From Micromonospora sp. HNM0581 (lineage in GTDB: Bacteria; Actinomycetota; Actinomycetes; Mycobacteriales; Micromonosporaceae): a stretch of DNA of 64,000 nt. Positions 37,173-45,287 of this stretch are shown here, one piece after another (the stretch's first letter is position 1; every line of letters begins with the position of its first letter). The notes below the pieces were generated by a model. That model saw only the letters and a program-made list of their open reading frames with translations. It was not told where the DNA came from and did no database searches. A program made the position numbers and the translations under genes. The stretch lies in NCBI RefSeq assembly GCF_012726175.1, contig NZ_JAASAD010000002.1:310001-374000 (forward strand). The letters are read 5' to 3'.

Positions 37173-38204
37173 ATGACGTACGACGCGGTGGTGCTGGTGT
37201 CCTTCGGTGGCCCGGAAGGGCCCGACGACGTGATGCCGTTCCTGCAGAACGTGACCCGGGGGCGCGGTGTCCCGCCGGAGCGGCTGGCCGAGGTCGCCGA
37301 GCACTACCAGCACTTCGGCGGAATCTCCCCGATCAACCAGCAGTGTCGCGACCTGTTGGCGGCCCTCCGTACCGACTTCGCCGCCAACGGGCTCGACCTG
37401 CCGGTCTACTGGGGCAACCGGAACTGGGCCCCGATGCTCGCCGACACGGTGGCCCAGATGCGCGACGACGGAGTACGGCGGGCGCTGGCCTTCGTCACCA
37501 GCGCCTTCGGCGGGTACTCCTCGTGCCGGCAGTACCAGGAGGACATCACCGCCGCTCGGGCGGCGGTCGGTCCCGACGCGCCGGTGATCGAGAAGCTGCG
37601 CCAGTTCTGGGATCACCCGGGCTTCGTCGAGCCGCACGCCGATGCGGTACGCGCCGCGCTGGCCCAGCTCGACCCGGCGCGGCGGGACAGCACCCGGCTG
37701 GTCTTCACCGCCCACTCGGTGCCGATCTCGGCAGCCGACAGCGCCGGCCCACACGGCGGCCGGTACACCGCCCAACTCGCCGAGACGGCGCGGCTGGTGC
37801 ACGCGGCGGCAGCCCCGGACCTGCCGTACGACCTGGTCTGGCAGAGCCGGTCCGGCCCACCCCACGTGCCGTGGCTGGAGCCCGACGTCAACGACCACCT
37901 GGAGACGCTCGCCGAACAGGGGGTGACCGCAGTGGTGGTCAGCCCGATCGGCTTCGTCTCCGACCATCTCGAGGTGGTGTGGGACCTCGACACCGAGGCG
38001 TTGGACACGGCCAACCGGCTCGGTGTCGACTTCGTCCGCGCCGGCACTCCCGGCCACGATCCCCGCTACGTCACGATGGTGCGGGAGTTGGTGCGTGAAC
38101 GGATCGATCCGGATGGGGCGGGGCTGCGTCGTCGTCTCGGTCAGCTGCCGATGTGGGACACCTGTCCCACGGTCTGCTGTGTCCCGCTCCGCCGTCCGTC
38201 CTGA
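37173..38204 (+). CDS. hemH: Ferrochelatase (coproporphyrin type)
   Basis: 343 aa from ATG 37173. It starts YDAVVLVSFGGPEGPDDV and contains the metal-site region with FTAHSVPISAADSAG (catalytic His) and SPIGFVSDHLEVVWDLDTEA with the acidic residues. The C-terminus WDTCPTVCCVPLRRPS plus Cys in YSSCRQYQ (about 121) provide four cysteines for the [2Fe-2S] cluster found in actinobacterial ferrochelatases. In actinobacteria the enzyme inserts iron into coproporphyrin III (CpfC pathway). It lies third in the fabG-fabI-hemH operon, though the intervening hairpin may uncouple it. Confidence 0.93.
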   Translation: MTYDAVVLVSFGGPEGPDDVMPFLQNVTRGRGVPPERLAEVAEHYQHFGGISPINQQCRDLLAALRTDFAANGLDLPVYWGNRNWAPMLADTVAQMRDDGVRRALAFVTSAFGGYSSCRQYQEDITAARAAVGPDAPVIEKLRQFWDHPGFVEPHADAVRAALAQLDPARRDSTRLVFTAHSVPISAADSAGPHGGRYTAQLAETARLVHAAAAPDLPYDLVWQSRSGPPHVPWLEPDVNDHLETLAEQGVTAVVVSPIGFVSDHLEVVWDLDTEALDTANRLGVDFVRAGTPGHDPRYVTMVRELVRERIDPDGAGLRRRLGQLPMWDTCPTVCCVPLRRPS

Positions 38205-38240
38205 CGCCGCGGCGAACCCGACGACACCCTGGGGATGATC

Positions 38241-39020
38241 ATGCAGGACCGTAGGCCTGTCGAGAGCTGGCTCACCGACATGGACGGGGTGCTGGTACAC
38301 GAGGGACAGCCGGTGCCGGGCGCGCCCGAGTTCGTCAAGCGGCTGCGTGAGTCCGGTAGGCCCTTCCTGGTGCTCACGAACAACTCCATCTACACACCGC
38401 GTGACCTCCAGGCCCGGCTGGCCCGGATGGGGCTGGACGTGCCGGAGCAGGCGATCTGGTCGTCCGCGCTGGCCACCGCCCAGTTCCTGGCCGACCAGCG
38501 GCCGGGTGGGACGGCGTACGTCATCGGGGAGGCCGGGCTGACCACCGCCCTGCACGCGGTGGGCTACGTACTGAGCGACTTCGCCCCGGACTACGTGGTG
38601 CTGGGGGAGACCCGCACCTACAGCTTCGAGGCGATCACCAAGGCGGTCCGATTGATCAACGACGGGGCGCGGTTCATCTGCACCAATCCCGACGCCACCG
38701 GGCCCTCGGTGGAGGGCGCCCTGCCGGCCGCCGGTTCGGTGGCTGCGATGATCTCGAAAGCCACCGGGGTGGAGCCGTACTTCGTCGGCAAGCCCAATCC
38801 GATGATGATGCGGTCAGCCCTGAACACGATAAACGCACACTCGGAGAGCACCGCGATGATCGGTGACCGGATGGACACCGACATCCTCTGCGGCCTGGAG
38901 GCCGGGCTGGAGACCATCCTGGTGCTGACCGGGATCAGCTCCCGGGCGGAGGCGGAACGCTACCCGTACCGCCCGTCCCGGATCGTCAACTCCGTCGCCG
39001 ACCTGATCGACGAGGTCTGA
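38241..39020 (+). CDS. HAD-IIA phosphatase (NagD-like)
   Basis: 259 aa from ATG 38241; GGGG 9 bases upstream favours it over an ATG two codons earlier. Motif I is WLTDMDGVLVHEG (about 9-21), where the Met between Asp and Asp is typical of HAD-IIA. Motif II is LVLTNNSIYTPRDL (about 47-60), and the cap is C2-type. Then FVGKPNPMMMRSAL (about 181-194) and MIGDRMDTDILCGLEAG (about 208-224) complete the site. Such enzymes dephosphorylate small sugar or nucleotide phosphates. The substrate is unknown. Confidence 0.9.
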   Translation: MQDRRPVESWLTDMDGVLVHEGQPVPGAPEFVKRLRESGRPFLVLTNNSIYTPRDLQARLARMGLDVPEQAIWSSALATAQFLADQRPGGTAYVIGEAGLTTALHAVGYVLSDFAPDYVVLGETRTYSFEAITKAVRLINDGARFICTNPDATGPSVEGALPAAGSVAAMISKATGVEPYFVGKPNPMMMRSALNTINAHSESTAMIGDRMDTDILCGLEAGLETILVLTGISSRAEAERYPYRPSRIVNSVADLIDEV

Positions 39021-39094
39021 GTCGGCACCCGGTCACTGGCGTGCCGGGTCACGGCCCAGGAACTCGGTCAGCACCGGGGCGAGGGTGGCGTGGG

Positions 39095-39889
39095 TCAGGG
39101 ACGCAGGGGGGCGTTGCAGGCGGCGACGAGGGCCTGGCGGCAGGCGGCGGTGAGCGGGCGCAGCGCGGCGTCGCGCTGCTGGGCCTCGTAGTTGTTGACC
39201 GCGCCGCCGGGTGCCGCGTGCCCGGCCAAGGCGAGGACCCGGTCGAGCACGGCGGCGCGGGCGAACAGCCGGCGGGAGCGCGGATCGAAACCGGGAGGCA
39301 GGTCGGTGGTGCCGTCGGGGCGACGCAACGCCTCCAGGGCACCGGCCAACTCCGGACGCCACTGGGCCACGTCGAGGCGGGTGAGTGCGGCGGTGGTGTC
39401 GGCCAGGGCGGCGGCCAGCTCAGCCTCCGCTTCGGCTGCACCTGGCAGGGTGAGGCAGGCGGCGGGGGCGTCCGCCGGCAGCGGGTGCGTTCGCCAGAGC
39501 ACCGTCTCGAAGGTGTCGCCGGAACCGGAGGTGTGTACGCGTACCTCGGGGATCAGCCCCAGCGCGCCGGCTATCACGGCCTCGCCGGCGAGTAGCGCGG
39601 CACCGGCGAAGTCACCCGGGCCGGGTAGGCCACGTGGATCACCCGGCGCCGGTAGCACCAGCCGGATCTCATCCGGCGAGAGTTTCGCCAGGGTGGGCAG
39701 CGCCTCCCGCAGCGACACGTCCTTCCAGGTGCCCGGGGCGTCGGCGACGAGATGTTCCTCGGTGCCGGCGACCGCGTCGGCGACCTCGTCGAAGGGCACC
39801 AGCCCGGCGCGCCATGCGCGCACCCAGGCAACGAACCGGCTCGACCGGCGCGGCGCGAGGATGGCCGCACCCGCAGCGGGGGTGGACAT
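39095..39889 (-). CDS. Conserved actinobacterial hypothetical protein
   Basis: 264 aa from ATG 39889. It is rich in Ala and Asp/Glu, without transmembrane helices or a catalytic motif. Segments include SRFVAWVRAWRAGLVPFDEV (about 17-36), TLAKLSPDEIRLVLPAPGDP (about 66-85) and RVHTSGSGDTFETVLWRTHP (about 117-136). I do not recognise the family with confidence; relatives appear in Micromonosporaceae as hypothetical. It converges on the NagD-like gene. Confidence 0.6.
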   Translation of the reverse strand: MSTPAAGAAILAPRRSSRFVAWVRAWRAGLVPFDEVADAVAGTEEHLVADAPGTWKDVSLREALPTLAKLSPDEIRLVLPAPGDPRGLPGPGDFAGAALLAGEAVIAGALGLIPEVRVHTSGSGDTFETVLWRTHPLPADAPAACLTLPGAAEAEAELAAALADTTAALTRLDVAQWRPELAGALEALRRPDGTTDLPPGFDPRSRRLFARAAVLDRVLALAGHAAPGGAVNNYEAQQRDAALRPLTAACRQALVAACNAPLRP

Positions 39890-39951
39890 GCCGAAAGAGT
39901 ACGTGGTGACGCCCGTCCGTGTCTCGACTGCCGCGCCGCCGCCTCCCTGCC

Positions 39952-40026
39952 GCGCCGATCATGCAGGTGTGGTGGGCGATTGGCTCATCTTCACGACTTT
40001 TGTCATTTGCCACGTCTGCATGATCG
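39952..40026. repeat. Dispersed palindromic repeat, full copy
   Basis: CGATCATGCAG (39,956-39,966) and CTGCATGATCG (40,016-40,026) are 11-base inverted arms 49 bases apart. The left part, GCGCCGATCATGCAG plus KTGTGG, recurs at 53,130. It lies in a divergent intergenic region upstream of the DUF3097 gene. This may be a widespread Micromonosporaceae repeat; whether it affects promoters is unknown. Confidence 0.65.
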
Positions 40027-40093
40027 CGATCGGAAGGAAGGGGCGGGGTGTGTCGGGTCCCGGGCGTGGCAGCGGCGGGTCTAGCGTGGCGGG

Positions 40094-40906
40094 ATGGGGC
40101 GGCGGTACGGCGAGGACGTGTTGGCGGGGGACTGGCGGCGACGAAAGGTCACCCCGGAGGTCGACGCCGAAGCGGACCTTGTCGTCGAGGACGCCGAATC
40201 CGGTTTCTGCGGGGCGGTCGTCGGCTTCGAATCCGGCGCGGTGGTGCTGGAAGACCGGCACGGTCGGCGGCGCAACTTTCCGCTGCTGCCGGCGGCGTTC
40301 CTGCTCGACGGCCGCCCGGTCACCCTACGCCGTCCCACTCGGCCGTCGGTGCCGGCGGCGCGGCGGCGTACCGCGTCAGGGTCGGTCGCGGTGGAGGGGG
40401 TACGCGCCCGGGTGGCCCGGGCCAGCCGGATCTGGGTCGAGGGTGTGCACGACGCTGCCCTGGTCGAGCGGATCTGGGGCGACGACCTGCGCATCGAAGG
40501 CGTGGTGGTGCAGCCGTTGTCCGGTATCGACGCCCTCGACACCGAGGTACGCGACTTCGGTCCCGGCCCGGGTCGCCGACTCGGTGTGCTTGTCGACCAC
40601 CTTGTCCCCGGCTCCAAGGAGAGCCGGATCGTGGCCCGGGTCGACTCGCCGCACGTCCTGGTCACCGGTCACCCCTACGTCGACGTGTGGCAGGCGGTGA
40701 AACCCGCTGCGGTGGGCATCGCGGCGTGGCCGGTGGTGCCACCAGGACAGCCGTGGAAGGAGGGCGTCTGCGCCGCGCTCGGGGTCGCCGAACCGGCCGA
40801 CATGTGGCGACGGATCCTGTCCCGGGTGGACAGCTTCGCCGACGTGGAGACACCGTTGATCAACGCGATGGAGCGGCTCATCGACTTCGTGACCGAGCCG
40901 GACTGA
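40094..40906 (+). CDS. DUF3097 family protein
   Basis: 270 aa from ATG 40094. The N-terminal part reads KVTPEVDAEADLVVEDAESG (about 17-36); the centre and end include ASRIWVEGVHDAALVERIWG (about 112-131), PHVLVTGHPYVDVWQAVKPA (about 188-207) and NAMERLIDFVTEPD. This is the actinobacterial DUF3097 family, of unknown function. The WVEGxHDAxLVExxWG segment resembles a Toprim-like signature, which would imply nucleic-acid metal chemistry; this is a suggestion only. Confidence 0.88.
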   Translation: MGRRYGEDVLAGDWRRRKVTPEVDAEADLVVEDAESGFCGAVVGFESGAVVLEDRHGRRRNFPLLPAAFLLDGRPVTLRRPTRPSVPAARRRTASGSVAVEGVRARVARASRIWVEGVHDAALVERIWGDDLRIEGVVVQPLSGIDALDTEVRDFGPGPGRRLGVLVDHLVPGSKESRIVARVDSPHVLVTGHPYVDVWQAVKPAAVGIAAWPVVPPGQPWKEGVCAALGVAEPADMWRRILSRVDSFADVETPLINAMERLIDFVTEPD

Positions 40907-40984
40907 CTCGCCCGGACCCACCGGCGGGGTCGTCGACGGCTACCGTGAACGGCCTGATCCCTACCACCCCCTGGGGGTACGCAC

Positions 40985-42247
40985 GTGAGCCGGTTGGGGC
41001 AACTGCGACAGCGGTTGCGTGAGGCGTACGCGGCAGGACGGGAGTCGGCGCGTATCGCTCGTGAACGGGAGAAGGCGCGACGCGACGAGTGGACGGCCGA
41101 ACAGGAACGGTTCGTCGCCGAACCGGTGGCGCCGACGGCGGACAGTTCCGCCTCCACCGTGAGTCGGGACGACGCTGACGTGCCGAGAGGTCTGCGCATC
41201 GCCGCCGCCTGGTCATGGCGGCTGCTCGTCGTCGGGATCGTCGGCTGGGCGTTGTTGCGGATCTTCGGCGCCGTCCGCGTCGTCATCGTCCCGTTGCTCG
41301 TGGCCCTGCTGCTCGCCGCCCTGCTGGCCCCGGCTGTCGGGTGGCTGTTGCGCGCCAGGTTCCCGCGTACGCTGGCCACCGCCGTGGTGCTGATCGGTGG
41401 GCTGGCCGCGGTGGTCGGCACCCTGACCCTGGTGGTCGACGAGTTCATCGCCGGCCTGCCCGAGCTCAGTGCCAGCGCCGCTGCCGGCATCGGGCAGATC
41501 CAGGACTGGCTGCGTGACGGGCCGCTCAATCTCTCCGACGGACAACTCGACCAGTACGTCGAGGCCGGGCAGAACTGGATCAACGAGAATTCGCAGGCGC
41601 TGACGAGCAATGCGATCGCCACCGCCGGCACCGTGGTGGAGGTGTTCACCGGTGCACTTCTGGTCCTGTTCGCCCTGTTCTTCTTCCTGCGCGACGGCGA
41701 CCGGATCTGGCGTTTCCTGGTCGGGACGTTTCCGGCCGCCGCTCGCTGGCGGGTCGACGACGCCGGGCGTGCCTCCTGGCGGACCCTGGTCGCCTACGTA
41801 CGCGCCACGGTGCTGGTGGCGTTCATCGACGCGGTGGGCATCGGGATCGCCCTGGTGCTGCTCGATGTGCCGTTCGCCTTCCCGTTGACGGCGCTGGTGT
41901 TTCTCGGCGCGTTCATCCCGATCGTCGGCGCGACGCTGTCCGGCGCGGTCGCTGCCCTGGTGGCTCTGGTCGACGGCGGCTGGGTCACCGCGCTGATCAT
42001 CCTCGGCGCGGTGATCGTGGTGCAGCAGGTGGAGGGCAACGTCCTGCAACCGTGGATCATGGGGAGGGCGGTGGCGCTGCACCCGTTGCCGGTGGTGCTG
42101 GCGGTGACCGCCGGAGTGGTGCTGGAGGGCATCGTCGGTGCGCTCGTCGCGGTACCACTGATCGCGGTGCTCAATACTGCGGTGCGCCGCCTGTCCCGGG
42201 AGTCGCCGACGCCGCAGACGGTGGTGGTCCGCTCCACTGCGAGGTGA
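40985..42247 (+). CDS. AI-2E family transporter
   Basis: 420 aa from GTG 40985. A charged, coiled-coil N-terminus (about 1-70: RQRLREAYAAGRESARIARE) precedes about eight transmembrane helices in the family pattern, with the long loop after the third (about 150-215) and helices at LLVLFALFFFLRDGDRIWRF, TLVAYVRATVLVAFIDAVGI and GAFIPIVGATLSGAVAALVA. The family (PerM/TqsA) is annotated from AI-2 export but also includes Na+/H+ antiporters, so the substrate is open. Confidence 0.88.
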   Translation: MSRLGQLRQRLREAYAAGRESARIAREREKARRDEWTAEQERFVAEPVAPTADSSASTVSRDDADVPRGLRIAAAWSWRLLVVGIVGWALLRIFGAVRVVIVPLLVALLLAALLAPAVGWLLRARFPRTLATAVVLIGGLAAVVGTLTLVVDEFIAGLPELSASAAAGIGQIQDWLRDGPLNLSDGQLDQYVEAGQNWINENSQALTSNAIATAGTVVEVFTGALLVLFALFFFLRDGDRIWRFLVGTFPAAARWRVDDAGRASWRTLVAYVRATVLVAFIDAVGIGIALVLLDVPFAFPLTALVFLGAFIPIVGATLSGAVAALVALVDGGWVTALIILGAVIVVQQVEGNVLQPWIMGRAVALHPLPVVLAVTAGVVLEGIVGALVAVPLIAVLNTAVRRLSRESPTPQTVVVRSTAR

Positions 42248-42384
42248 CGTGCCGGTCGGGCGTGTCGGCGGTGGCCGGACGGTTCCGGACGCGGGGGCAT
42301 GAATTGTCGTCGCAGTGCTGGTGGTCGCGGCTCTGAGATCATGACAGTTCGATGACGCGTGCGCGGACATGTCACGATCGTTAC

Positions 42385-42855
42385 GTGGATGCCGTGCTGT
42401 GGATCGTGCTGGGTGTGGTGCTGGCGGTCGCCGAGATCTTCACGGCGACCCTGTTTCTGATCATGTTTGCGGTCGGTGCGTTCGCTGCCGCGGGCGCTGC
42501 CGCGCTCGGGGCCCCGGTGGCTGTGCAGGCGGTCGTCTTCGCGGTTGTCTCCGCGCTCACCGTCTTCGCCGCGCGGCCGGTCATCCAGCGACACAAACAG
42601 ACCAGCTCCGACAGCGGCGACGCCACCTTCGGGCTGGAGGCGATCGAGGGCTCGACCGCCCTGGTGTTGGAGCAGGTGGACGCCGACCAGGGCATGGTGA
42701 AGATCGACGGCGAGGTGTGGAGCGCTCGCGCCTACGACGCCACCCAGGTTTTCGCACCCGGCGAGCGGGTGCAGGTTATCCAGGTCAAGGGAGCGGTAGC
42801 CCTGGTCTGGCGGGACGTCACCACTCCCGGTGAGTTACCCGAAGCGGAAAGGTGA
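42385..42855 (+). CDS. NfeD-like membrane protein
   Basis: 156 aa from GTG 42385 (an in-frame ATG lies 11 codons upstream, without a better ribosome site). Two to three transmembrane helices lie in the first 70 residues (VLWIVLGVVLAVAEIFTATL, FLIMFAVGAFAAAGAAALG). The C-terminal OB-fold domain begins near SSDSGDATFGLEAIEGSTAL and contains KIDGEVWSARAYDAT, typical of NfeD. It is followed 4 bases later by its usual band-7 partner. Such pairs organise membrane microdomains. Confidence 0.88.
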   Translation: MDAVLWIVLGVVLAVAEIFTATLFLIMFAVGAFAAAGAAALGAPVAVQAVVFAVVSALTVFAARPVIQRHKQTSSDSGDATFGLEAIEGSTALVLEQVDADQGMVKIDGEVWSARAYDATQVFAPGERVQVIQVKGAVALVWRDVTTPGELPEAER

Positions 42856-42859
42856 GCGG

Positions 42860-43969
42860 ATGGAAGTCGTAGTTCCCGTCCTGCTGATAGCAGTGGCGCT
42901 GATCGCGGTGGTCACCCTGGCCAAGTCGGTGCGGATCGTGCCGCAGCAGCGTCAGGACGTCGTCGAGCGGCTCGGTCGGTACAAGCGCACGTTGAATCCT
43001 GGCTTGAACATTCTCGTACCGTTCGTCGACGCGGTGCGTACCAAGGTCGACATGCGCGAGCAGGTGGTCAGCTTCCCGCCGCAGCCGGTGATCACCTCGG
43101 ACAACCTGGTCGTCTCGATCGACACCGTTCTATACTTCAAGGTGGTGGACTCCGTCCGGGCCACCTACGAGATCTCCAATTTTCTCCAGGCGATCGAACA
43201 GCTGACCGTCACCACGCTGCGTAACGTCATCGGTTCCCTGGATCTGGAGCGGGCGCTGACCAGCAGGGAGGAAATCAACCGGCATCTCTCCGGCGTGCTG
43301 GACGAGACCACCGGCCGCTGGGGCATCAAGGTGACCCGGGTGGAGATCAAGGCCATCGAGCCGCCGCCGAGCATCCGTGACTCGATGGAGAAGCAGATGC
43401 GGGCCGAGCGGGACCGCCGGGCTGCGATCCTCAATGCCGAGGGTCACAAGCAGTCGCAGATCCTGTCTGCGGAGGGTGAGAAGCAGGCGGCGGTGCTGCG
43501 GGCCGACGGTGACCGGCAGGCGCGCATCCTGCAGGCCGAGGGTCAGGCGAAGGCGATTCGTACCGTTTTCGACGCCATCCACCAGGCCAATCCGAGCCAG
43601 AAGGTGCTCGCGTACCAGTATCTGCAGGCTCTGCCGCAGATCGCCAACGGCACGGCCAACAAGGTGTGGATCGTGCCGACCGAGCTGACCAAGGCACTGG
43701 AGGGTATGGGCGGCGCACTCGGTGGCCTGGGCCAGATGGTCGGTGACGCGCCGAGCAAGGAGGCCTCCGACGACGCCAGCGCCGTCGAGCGGGAGGCGGC
43801 GGAGGCCGCGCAGGCCGCCGCGGCGGCGGCCCAGCAGATCCACGACGAGGTACGCGTGGCCGAGGCGCAGGCCACCGGCGGCAACAGCCCGCAGGGGTTG
43901 CCGGCGCCGGAGCCGGTCTCTGCGGGCGCGTTGCTCAACGACACCTCGGATCAACGCGAGCGCGGCTGA
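42860..43969 (+). CDS. SPFH/band-7 protein (paraslipin/QmcA-like)
   Basis: 369 aa from ATG 42860, with GAAAGG about 7 bases upstream. The N-terminal transmembrane helix is at about 3-20. The band-7 domain (about 25-205) shows VRIVPQQRQDVVERLGRYKR, DMREQVVSFPPQPVITSDN and TSREEINRHLSGVLDETTGR. A coiled coil follows (KQMRAERDRRAAILNAEGHK, about 175-194) and an Ala/Gln-rich C-terminus. Paraslipins pair with NfeD and form oligomeric membrane scaffolds. A perfect 16-base hairpin terminates the operon. Confidence 0.92.
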   Translation: MEVVVPVLLIAVALIAVVTLAKSVRIVPQQRQDVVERLGRYKRTLNPGLNILVPFVDAVRTKVDMREQVVSFPPQPVITSDNLVVSIDTVLYFKVVDSVRATYEISNFLQAIEQLTVTTLRNVIGSLDLERALTSREEINRHLSGVLDETTGRWGIKVTRVEIKAIEPPPSIRDSMEKQMRAERDRRAAILNAEGHKQSQILSAEGEKQAAVLRADGDRQARILQAEGQAKAIRTVFDAIHQANPSQKVLAYQYLQALPQIANGTANKVWIVPTELTKALEGMGGALGGLGQMVGDAPSKEASDDASAVEREAAEAAQAAAAAAQQIHDEVRVAEAQATGGNSPQGLPAPEPVSAGALLNDTSDQRERG

Positions 43970-43980
43970 TCCGATCCGGA

Positions 43981-44015
43981 ACCGGCCCGGACCGCTCGCA
44001 GCGGTCCGGGCCGGT
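43981..44015 (+). terminator. Terminator after the band-7 gene
   Basis: ACCGGCCCGGACCGCT (43,981-43,996) pairs perfectly with AGCGGTCCGGGCCGGT (44,000-44,015) around a 3-base loop, 12 bases after the stop. Confidence 0.8.
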
Positions 44016-44216
44016 TCGGCGTTCGGGGCCGGCTCCTGGCCTGGTCGGCTGTTGCAGGGGCGGTTTTGATTGTTTGGCCCGGACGCGACGTCAAATGCGA
44101 AAAACGCTCATGAGCTGGTGTGGCGCCTGCGACCATCGGTCCTAGTGCGGGTGGTGACCAGGCACCGGGACACCTCGACGTGTCCCGGCACCGCCTGCGG
44201 GTGAGCGAGGTGACTC

Positions 44217-45026
44217 ATGGAGCCGGTGCGGCGGCTGTGGTCGACGCCGGAGGCGGCCGGCGTCCACGATCCGAAAGGGCCGATCGGGACCCGGCGTACC
44301 GGCGGGGGGTTCGGCGTCCTGCCCTTCATCGACGAGCCGGTGCCACCGGGACCCGCCACCAACGCCAGTTGGGCCTGGTCGCTGCGGCGGCTGGCGCGGG
44401 CCGCGGTCTGGCTGCTACCGGCGTACGCGATCCTCTACGGTGCGGTGGCGATGGCGAGCGACGGCGGGGTGGGCAACGATCCGTACCCGGCTGACGGCCG
44501 CGCGTTGTATCTGATCGGATGGGTCGCCGCGGTCTGGCTCGGCCTGCTGGCCCTGCTCGGCCTTGCCGGTCTGCTCGCCGCGACCCGGAGCCGGCACGCG
44601 GCCGTGGCCGGCGTGCTGGTCAGCATCGCCGGTACGGTGCTGATGCTGCCGTTCGCCGGGCTGTCCGAGCAGACTCCGGTCTTCGGCACCACCGCCAGGT
44701 CGCTGGTACTCGTCGGTGCCACCTGCTACAGCGCCGGTTGGCTGCTGACCGGGTGGGCGGTGGCCCGTTCGGGGATGTTCAGCATCGGGGACGGGGTGAT
44801 GTTGATGATCGCGAGCCCGCTGCTCGGACTTGGTGGCGCGTTGATCGGCTCGCTGCAGACCTTCGGGGCGATCTTCGCGTTGATCTCTGGCATCGGCATC
44901 TGCTACCGCTCGGGTCGCCTGCTGCCCCGGGAGATCCTCCGCGACGCCACAAGTGCCAGCGTCGCCACCGCTGGTCCGGCTGCTCCGGCGGGACCTGGTG
45001 GCGCGGGCCCGCTCGGAACCGCCTGA
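44217..45026 (+). CDS. Multi-pass membrane protein of unknown function
   Basis: 269 aa from ATG 44217, with GAGG upstream. A cytosolic N-terminus of about 55 residues is followed by about six transmembrane helices (about 64-84, 105-130, 138-157, 170-190, 195-212, 216-236) and an Ala/Gly/Pro-rich tail. No family motif is recognised. The 5' leader contains a hairpin (CCGGGACAC, 44,165-44,173, with GTGTCCCGG, 44,180-44,188). It precedes the penicillin-binding protein gene but is 260 bases away, so co-transcription is uncertain. Confidence 0.7.
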   Translation: MEPVRRLWSTPEAAGVHDPKGPIGTRRTGGGFGVLPFIDEPVPPGPATNASWAWSLRRLARAAVWLLPAYAILYGAVAMASDGGVGNDPYPADGRALYLIGWVAAVWLGLLALLGLAGLLAATRSRHAAVAGVLVSIAGTVLMLPFAGLSEQTPVFGTTARSLVLVGATCYSAGWLLTGWAVARSGMFSIGDGVMLMIASPLLGLGGALIGSLQTFGAIFALISGIGICYRSGRLLPREILRDATSASVATAGPAAPAGPGGAGPLGTA

Positions 45027-45256
45027 GGAACTCCGTACCACCCTGCGGCCCGGACCACTCGTAGCGCGGGCACGGAACGGTCGGCGGGCGCCGGGCCGGG
45101 CCGTCGACTGCCGGCTGTCGGGTTGCCGACAGGGTGGACTCGTTGGACTGTCCATACACCGGATGCGCCGGATGCCGGCTATCGGGTTCATTCCAGCTAT
45201 TCGCCGTCGGCCAGCACAGCAGCAGCTGGCAAATGGCGGTGAATTGCCTGACAACT

Positions 45257-45273
45257 GGCCAATTGTGTTGGCC
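45257..45273. promoter_or_regulatory. Inverted repeat next to the ribosome site of the PBP gene
   Basis: GGCCAATTGTGTTGGCC: 6-base arms, 5-base centre, ending immediately before GGAAGG (45,274-45,279). A separate hairpin, CTGTCGG (45,115) with CCGACAG (45,126), lies upstream. Either could affect expression; nothing else is recognised in 45,027-45,287. Confidence 0.4.
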
Positions 45274-45287
45274 GGAAGGCGGCTTTC

